Origin: Trichloromonas sp034002365
Lineage (GTDB): Bacteria; Desulfobacterota; Desulfuromonadia; Desulfuromonadales; Trichloromonadaceae
Assembly (NCBI GenBank): GCA_034002365.1
Contig: JAVFAR010000001.1
Location: 1 to 64,000, forward strand
Direction: 5' to 3'
DNA: 64,000 bases
The position numbers and the translations under genes are program-made. Shown one piece after another: positions 62,471 through 64,000 of the stretch (the stretch's first letter is position 1; each line of letters begins with the position of its first letter). The notes under the pieces are model-generated. The model saw only the letters and a program-made list of their open reading frames with translations, was not told the origin of the DNA and made no database searches.

Positions 62471-63349
62471 ATGCTCTTTCTCTCACCGGAAATTTCCATG
62501 AGCGACGAGGAGTTCCGACAGCTCAAGGATCTCGTCTATGCTCACAGCGGTCTGCATTTCGGCCCGGATTCCAAATATCTGCTCGAACGCCGCCTGGGAA
62601 AACGCCTGCAGACCTTGCAACTCAAGAGCTTCAAGGATTATTACTATTACCTGCGGTACCACAAAAACAAGGATGACGAATTCACCGAAGTCATCAACAC
62701 CCTGACCACCAACGAAACCTATTTTTTCCGTGAAGACTTTCAGCTGAAGACTTTCGTCAAGGAAATCCTGCCGGAGATCCGCGCGAAAAAAGAAGCGATC
62801 GGCGACAAAAAGATCCGCATCTGGAGTGCCGGCTGTTCCAGCGGCGAGGAGCCTTACACCATCGCTATGCTGATTCTCGATCTGGGGCTGTTCGATGGTT
62901 GGCAGATCGACATTGTCGGCACCGACATCAGCCAACGGGTGCTGCAGATTGCCCGCAAGGGAATTTACGGGCAATCCTCCTTCCGCTCCACGGATGCTCG
63001 CTATCTGAGAAAGTATTTCACCGAGGTCGACGGAAAATATCGGATTAACGATCAGATCAAGAACCTCGTCTCCATCAGCCATCTGAATCTTTTTGACTTT
63101 CCCCGGGTCGCCCTGCTCGGCAAGGTCGATGTCATCTTCTGTCGTAACGTCATCATTTATTTCGATCTCCCAGCCAAAAAGAAGGTCATCGACAGTTTTT
63201 ACTCCCGCCTCAAGCCGGAAGGATTCCTGCTGCTCGGACACTCCGAGTCGTTGATGAACATCACCACCTCCTTCGCCTTGCGCCATTTCCAGCATGACAT
63301 GGTCTATCAGCGTCCGCCCCTGAGTTTCACCCCGGGAGAACGGACATGA
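62471..63349 (+). CDS. cheR: CheR methyltransferase
   Basis: Methylates receptor glutamates using S-adenosylmethionine. 292 aa. The N-terminal helical domain (about 1-75) is followed by TTNETYFFRE, the SAM site IWSAGCSSGEEPYTIAM (about 116-132), the GTDIS strand, and VIFCRNVIIYFD with the conserved Asn-Val. The stop overlaps the cheB start. It implies a methyl-accepting receptor encoded elsewhere, since none is in the window. Confidence 0.95.
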   Translation: MLFLSPEISMSDEEFRQLKDLVYAHSGLHFGPDSKYLLERRLGKRLQTLQLKSFKDYYYYLRYHKNKDDEFTEVINTLTTNETYFFREDFQLKTFVKEILPEIRAKKEAIGDKKIRIWSAGCSSGEEPYTIAMLILDLGLFDGWQIDIVGTDISQRVLQIARKGIYGQSSFRSTDARYLRKYFTEVDGKYRINDQIKNLVSISHLNLFDFPRVALLGKVDVIFCRNVIIYFDLPAKKKVIDSFYSRLKPEGFLLLGHSESLMNITTSFALRHFQHDMVYQRPPLSFTPGERT

Positions 63350-64000
63350 GTCATACGGTTCGCGTTCTGGTGATCGACGATTCCGCCTACAATCGTCGCA
63401 CGATCATCAAGCTTCTTGAGGAAATCCCGGGGGTGACCGTCGTCGGCTATGCCTGTAACGGTGAAGAGGGGCTGCGCAAATTTTTCGATTTGCAGCCCGA
63501 TCTGGTGACCCTCGATCTGGAGATGCCGCGCATCGACGGTTTCGGCTTTTTGCGGATCGTCATGCAGAACCGTCCGACCCCGGTGATCGTCATCTCCTCC
63601 CTCGCCGATGATGAAAATGTTTTCAAGGCCATGGAACTGGGGGCGGTCGATTTCGTCGCCAAGCCGACCAGCCGGATCTCTCCCGAGCTGGTGAACATCC
63701 CCGAGGACCTGCTCGCCAAAGTTATGGAAACGGCCCGCACCGACATGAACAAGGTGTTGCGCCGGCCATCGGCCCGGGACCGGGCCCGCGAGGCCTCGGC
63801 CGGACCGATGCCGACGCTCATCCCCCGGAGCAACGGTCTTGGCCAGATCGTTATTGGCGCGTCCACGGGGGGCCCGCCCGCTCTCCAGTCCTTGCTCTCC
63901 GCCATCACCAATCCTTTGCCTTTGGGCATCGCCATTTCCCAGCACATGCCGCCGGTCTTTACCCGGGCCTTCGCCGAGCGCCTGAACAAGTTCTGCGCCC
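63346..64000 (+). CDS. cheB: CheB methylesterase/response regulator, 3' end outside window
   Basis: 218 residues visible. The receiver domain has phospho-Asp57 in VTLDLEMPR; the linker (about 125-160) is Arg/Pro-rich; the methylesterase domain begins with IVIGASTGGPPA, placing the catalytic Ser at 173 and His at 200 (ISQHMPP). The third catalytic residue (Asp) lies beyond the right edge. ATGA overlap with cheR. Confidence 0.93.
   Translation, partial: MSHTVRVLVIDDSAYNRRTIIKLLEEIPGVTVVGYACNGEEGLRKFFDLQPDLVTLDLEMPRIDGFGFLRIVMQNRPTPVIVISSLADDENVFKAMELGAVDFVAKPTSRISPELVNIPEDLLAKVMETARTDMNKVLRRPSARDRAREASAGPMPTLIPRSNGLGQIVIGASTGGPPALQSLLSAITNPLPLGIAISQHMPPVFTRAFAERLNKFCA

Noticed and set aside
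1..64000. tRNA, rRNA, CRISPR array, prophage or insertion sequence
   Set aside because: No cloverleaf-like segments, regularly spaced direct repeats, transposase or integrase frames were seen. The only repeats are the two short inverted elements listed.

Overview
The window is a dense, high-GC bacterial chromosome segment. It carries single-copy housekeeping genes, has no tRNA or rRNA genes, no CRISPR array and no insertion sequence, and has no gene-free stretch longer than about 250 bases. Several features suggest an anaerobic deltaproteobacterium of the Desulfuromonadia (Geobacter/Desulfuromonas relatives): a PxxKW cysteine-rich protein, a DHH-CBS-CCA fusion tRNA nucleotidyltransferase, DUF4388 and HEAT proteins in a chemosensory operon, a bacteriohemerythrin and an oleABCD hydrocarbon cluster. 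This placement is inferred from gene content, not from a database match.

Bases 1-24,100 are almost entirely minus-strand and accessory in character. In transcription order they hold: a Bax-inhibitor-1 family protein; oleA-oleB-oleC-oleD followed directly by an Sfp-type phosphopantetheinyl transferase; a bacteriohemerythrin; and two tandem, related TetR regulators. The regulators head a long efflux operon encoding an RND fusion protein, RND pump, outer-membrane channel, HlyD-type fusion protein, RbbA-like ABC exporter and ABC-2 permease. An MFS transporter follows, then a flavodoxin-family protein with an Mla lipid-transport set (STAS-MlaE, MlaF, MlaD). A promoter with an overlapping palindrome precedes the first TetR gene and probably autoregulates the efflux operon.

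Bases 24,200-55,100 are mainly plus-strand housekeeping genes: yicC-gmk-rpoZ-rel-ridA; rpmB, a putative dinucleotide-binding protein, DUF523, purN and purM on the minus strand; then rimI-pyrK-pyrD, the DHH-CBS-CCA fusion, an M50 protease, scpA-scpB-rluB, a TPR protein with an ExeA-like ATPase, mutL-miaA-hfq, a PDZ/radical-SAM protein, a TPR protein, lrgA-lrgB, the PxxKW protein (minus), and rnc-radical SAM-era-der.

Bases 55,200-64,000 form a chemosensory operon: DUF4388 protein, CheY-like receiver, CheA, CheW, a second receiver, a second CheW, a HEAT-repeat protein, CheR and CheB (cut by the window end). No chemoreceptor gene lies in the window. The most interesting points are the phosphopantetheinyl transferase attached to the olefin operon, a 131-bp palindromic element that ends in the oleA stop codon, and the mixed RND/ABC efflux operon under two paralogous TetR regulators.
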